From positions 1 to 5,871 of the forward strand of contig DASTPP010000327.1 in the NCBI GenBank assembly GCA_035762175.1: a stretch of DNA of 5,871 nucleotides. Direction: 5' to 3'. The DNA is from DASTPP01 sp035762175 (GTDB taxonomy: Bacteria > Myxococcota_A > Polyangia > Polyangiales > Polyangiaceae). Positions 5,090 through 5,871 of the stretch are shown one piece after another; position 1 is the stretch's first letter, and each line of letters opens with the position of its first letter. The translations under genes and the position numbers were made by a program. The notes under the pieces were generated by a model. It saw only the letters and a program-made list of their open reading frames with translations, did not search any database and was not told the DNA's origin.

Positions 5090-5352
5090 GGTCGACCACT
5101 CTCCCCGGGTGTTCGCCACCCCCGAAGAGTGGTCGACCACTCGTTTCGGGGTGCTCACCACCCTGCCGGGAGAGGTCGACCACTCAATGTCGGGTGCCCA
5201 CTACCCCGTTTCGAGTGGTCGACCTCTGTCCGAATGGTACCGATTACCTCGTTTCGAGTGGTCGACCACTCATTTTCGGGTGCCGACCACCCCGAAGGAG
5301 AGGTCGACCTCTTCCCCAGGGCCGCCGACTGCCCCCAGAGGAGTGGTCGACC
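5090..5352. repeat. Array of seven GGTCGACC palindromes at 41-43-bp period with paired spacers
   Basis: GGTCGACC occurs at 5090, 5131, 5174, 5217, 5260, 5302 and 5345 (steps 41, 43, 43, 43, 42, 43). Copies 2 and 5 extend to the perfect palindrome GAGTGGTCGACCACTC, and copy 6 to AGAGGTCGACCTCT. The 33-35-base spacers are related to each other (TTCGGGTGC...CACCCCG) and each contains its own inverted repeat. The period is not a multiple of three and the motif reads in a different frame in successive copies, so the array is non-coding. It is not a CRISPR, because the spacers are not unique. Confidence 0.9.
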
Positions 5353-5384
5353 TTGGCCCGCGAGCCGCCCCCCACCCCGGCGCC

Positions 5385-5739
5385 GGCTTGCCGGACGAGC
5401 GCCCGGCCGGGGGCGAGGCCACGCAGGGGGGCTCGCGGGGGGCGCGGGCCCCATGCAGGCGGCAAGGCGAAGGTCGACGACGCGGCGACGGCCGCGCGGA
5501 TGGGCGACGACGACGGCGGGCTGCGCGCGGGCGAGGGGCGCGCGGCGGCGCGACGGCGGGCGCAGCTCGCGCGGCGGCGGGGCGAGGGGCGGCCCGGGGG
5601 GCGAACGGGGGCGGACGACGCGCCCCCCTACGCTTGGGCGGCGTTCGTGCCCGTCGGCGACGAGGGGCCGCGGCGGCGGCCCGCGGCGGGCGCGTCGGCG
5701 GGAGGCGAGGGCGGGGGGGCGAGGGCCAAGGAGCGGTAG
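5385..5739 (+). pseudogene. Decayed C-terminal remnant of a CHAT-domain (caspase-like) protein
   Basis: Two frames together resemble the end of a CHAT domain. Frame A (from 5385) reads GLPDERPAGGEATQG, like the TGLGE-R-GEG-QG segment after the catalytic Cys. Frame B (from 5461 to the TAG at 5739) reads KVDDAATAARM, then RAAARRRAQLARRRGEG, then PPYAWAAFVPVGDEG. These match the family's SLWKVDDAATAALM, the following helix and the closing hPYYWAAFVLVGD block. The regions before and between are scrambled. The catalytic His and Cys segments are missing and the frame changes near 5440. CHAT proteins are peptidases of the caspase clan, usually fused to TPR or sensor domains and frequent in Polyangiaceae. 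This copy lacks its whole 5' part, which is replaced by the palindrome array. The family assignment comes from remembered motif similarity. Confidence 0.6.
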
Positions 5740-5807
5740 CGCCAAACGCCACGTGGGCGCGGCGCCGACGCCCCCGACGACCGACGGACGGCGCCCGCGA
5801 GAAGCGG

Positions 5808-5822
5808 AACGGTCCGACCGTT
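5808..5822. promoter_or_regulatory. 15-bp dyad AACGGTC-C-GACCGTT
   Basis: Perfect 7-base half-sites flank a single C. It lies about 37-51 bases before an ATG at 5859 (AGGCGAG upstream) that could open a plus-strand gene continuing past the window edge. It could be an operator for that gene; this cannot be settled here. Nothing else was recognised in 5740-5871. Confidence 0.3.
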
Positions 5823-5871
5823 GCGAGGCCCCCGGGCCGTGCTTAGGCGAGCGGGCTCATGCCCACGATGA

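Noticed and set aside
5090..5352. CRISPR array
   Set aside because: Spacers are related to one another rather than unique, the repeat core is too short, and no cas gene is present.
5029..5739. Single intact 236-residue gene across the repeat array and CHAT-like tail
   Set aside because: The 43-bp period rotates the frame through the array and the CHAT-like blocks are in two frames, so this is not one functional gene.
5843..5871. Minus-strand C-terminus (…IVGMSPLA, stop at 5843-5845) or plus-strand start at 5859
   Set aside because: Fewer than ten codons are visible for either possibility, too little to support a gene call.

Overview
This 5.9-kb window is very GC-rich. Hand-counted 60-base blocks give about 68-82% G+C in the hydrolase gene and the plus-strand gene, and about 60-68% in the two nuclease genes. 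The base composition, the remnant of a CHAT-type (caspase-like) domain and the repeat-filled intergenic spaces suggest a large-genome myxobacterium of the Polyangiaceae type. This is an inference from style, not a database match.

Layout from left to right. Bases 1-99 hold the C-terminal tail of a plus-strand gene. It converges on a minus-strand alpha/beta hydrolase of the epoxide-hydrolase-like group (198-1058), whose nucleophile position is glycine. Next comes a minus-strand pair (2471 down to 1304): a PD-(D/E)xK restriction-endonuclease-like protein, then a small TOPRIM protein. The two overlap by 8 bases (ATGCCTGA) and sit behind a GGGGGT-ATTC-ACCCCC dyad. This compact two-nuclease operon is the best candidate for an undescribed, probably defence-related, system. 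Upstream of it lies a 246-bp nested palindrome (2716-2961) with imperfect terminal inverted repeats and perfect 39-bp inner arms, resembling a non-autonomous mobile element (MITE).

A minus-strand gene of unknown function (3030-3650) and a plus-strand gene of unknown function (4045-4878) diverge from a 394-bp region. That region carries a large hairpin, a dyad, an AT-rich promoter-like patch, an 18-bp direct repeat and an attenuator-like stem-loop.

The last kilobase has no intact gene. It holds a degenerate 30-35-bp tandem repeat that begins inside the 3' end of the plus-strand gene. It then holds a regular array of seven GGTCGACC-centred palindromes at 41-43-bp spacing, with internally paired spacers. 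After that come a frameshifted remnant of a CHAT domain and a 15-bp dyad near the right edge.

Only the two nuclease genes clearly work together. The other genes appear to be independent units separated by structured repeats.
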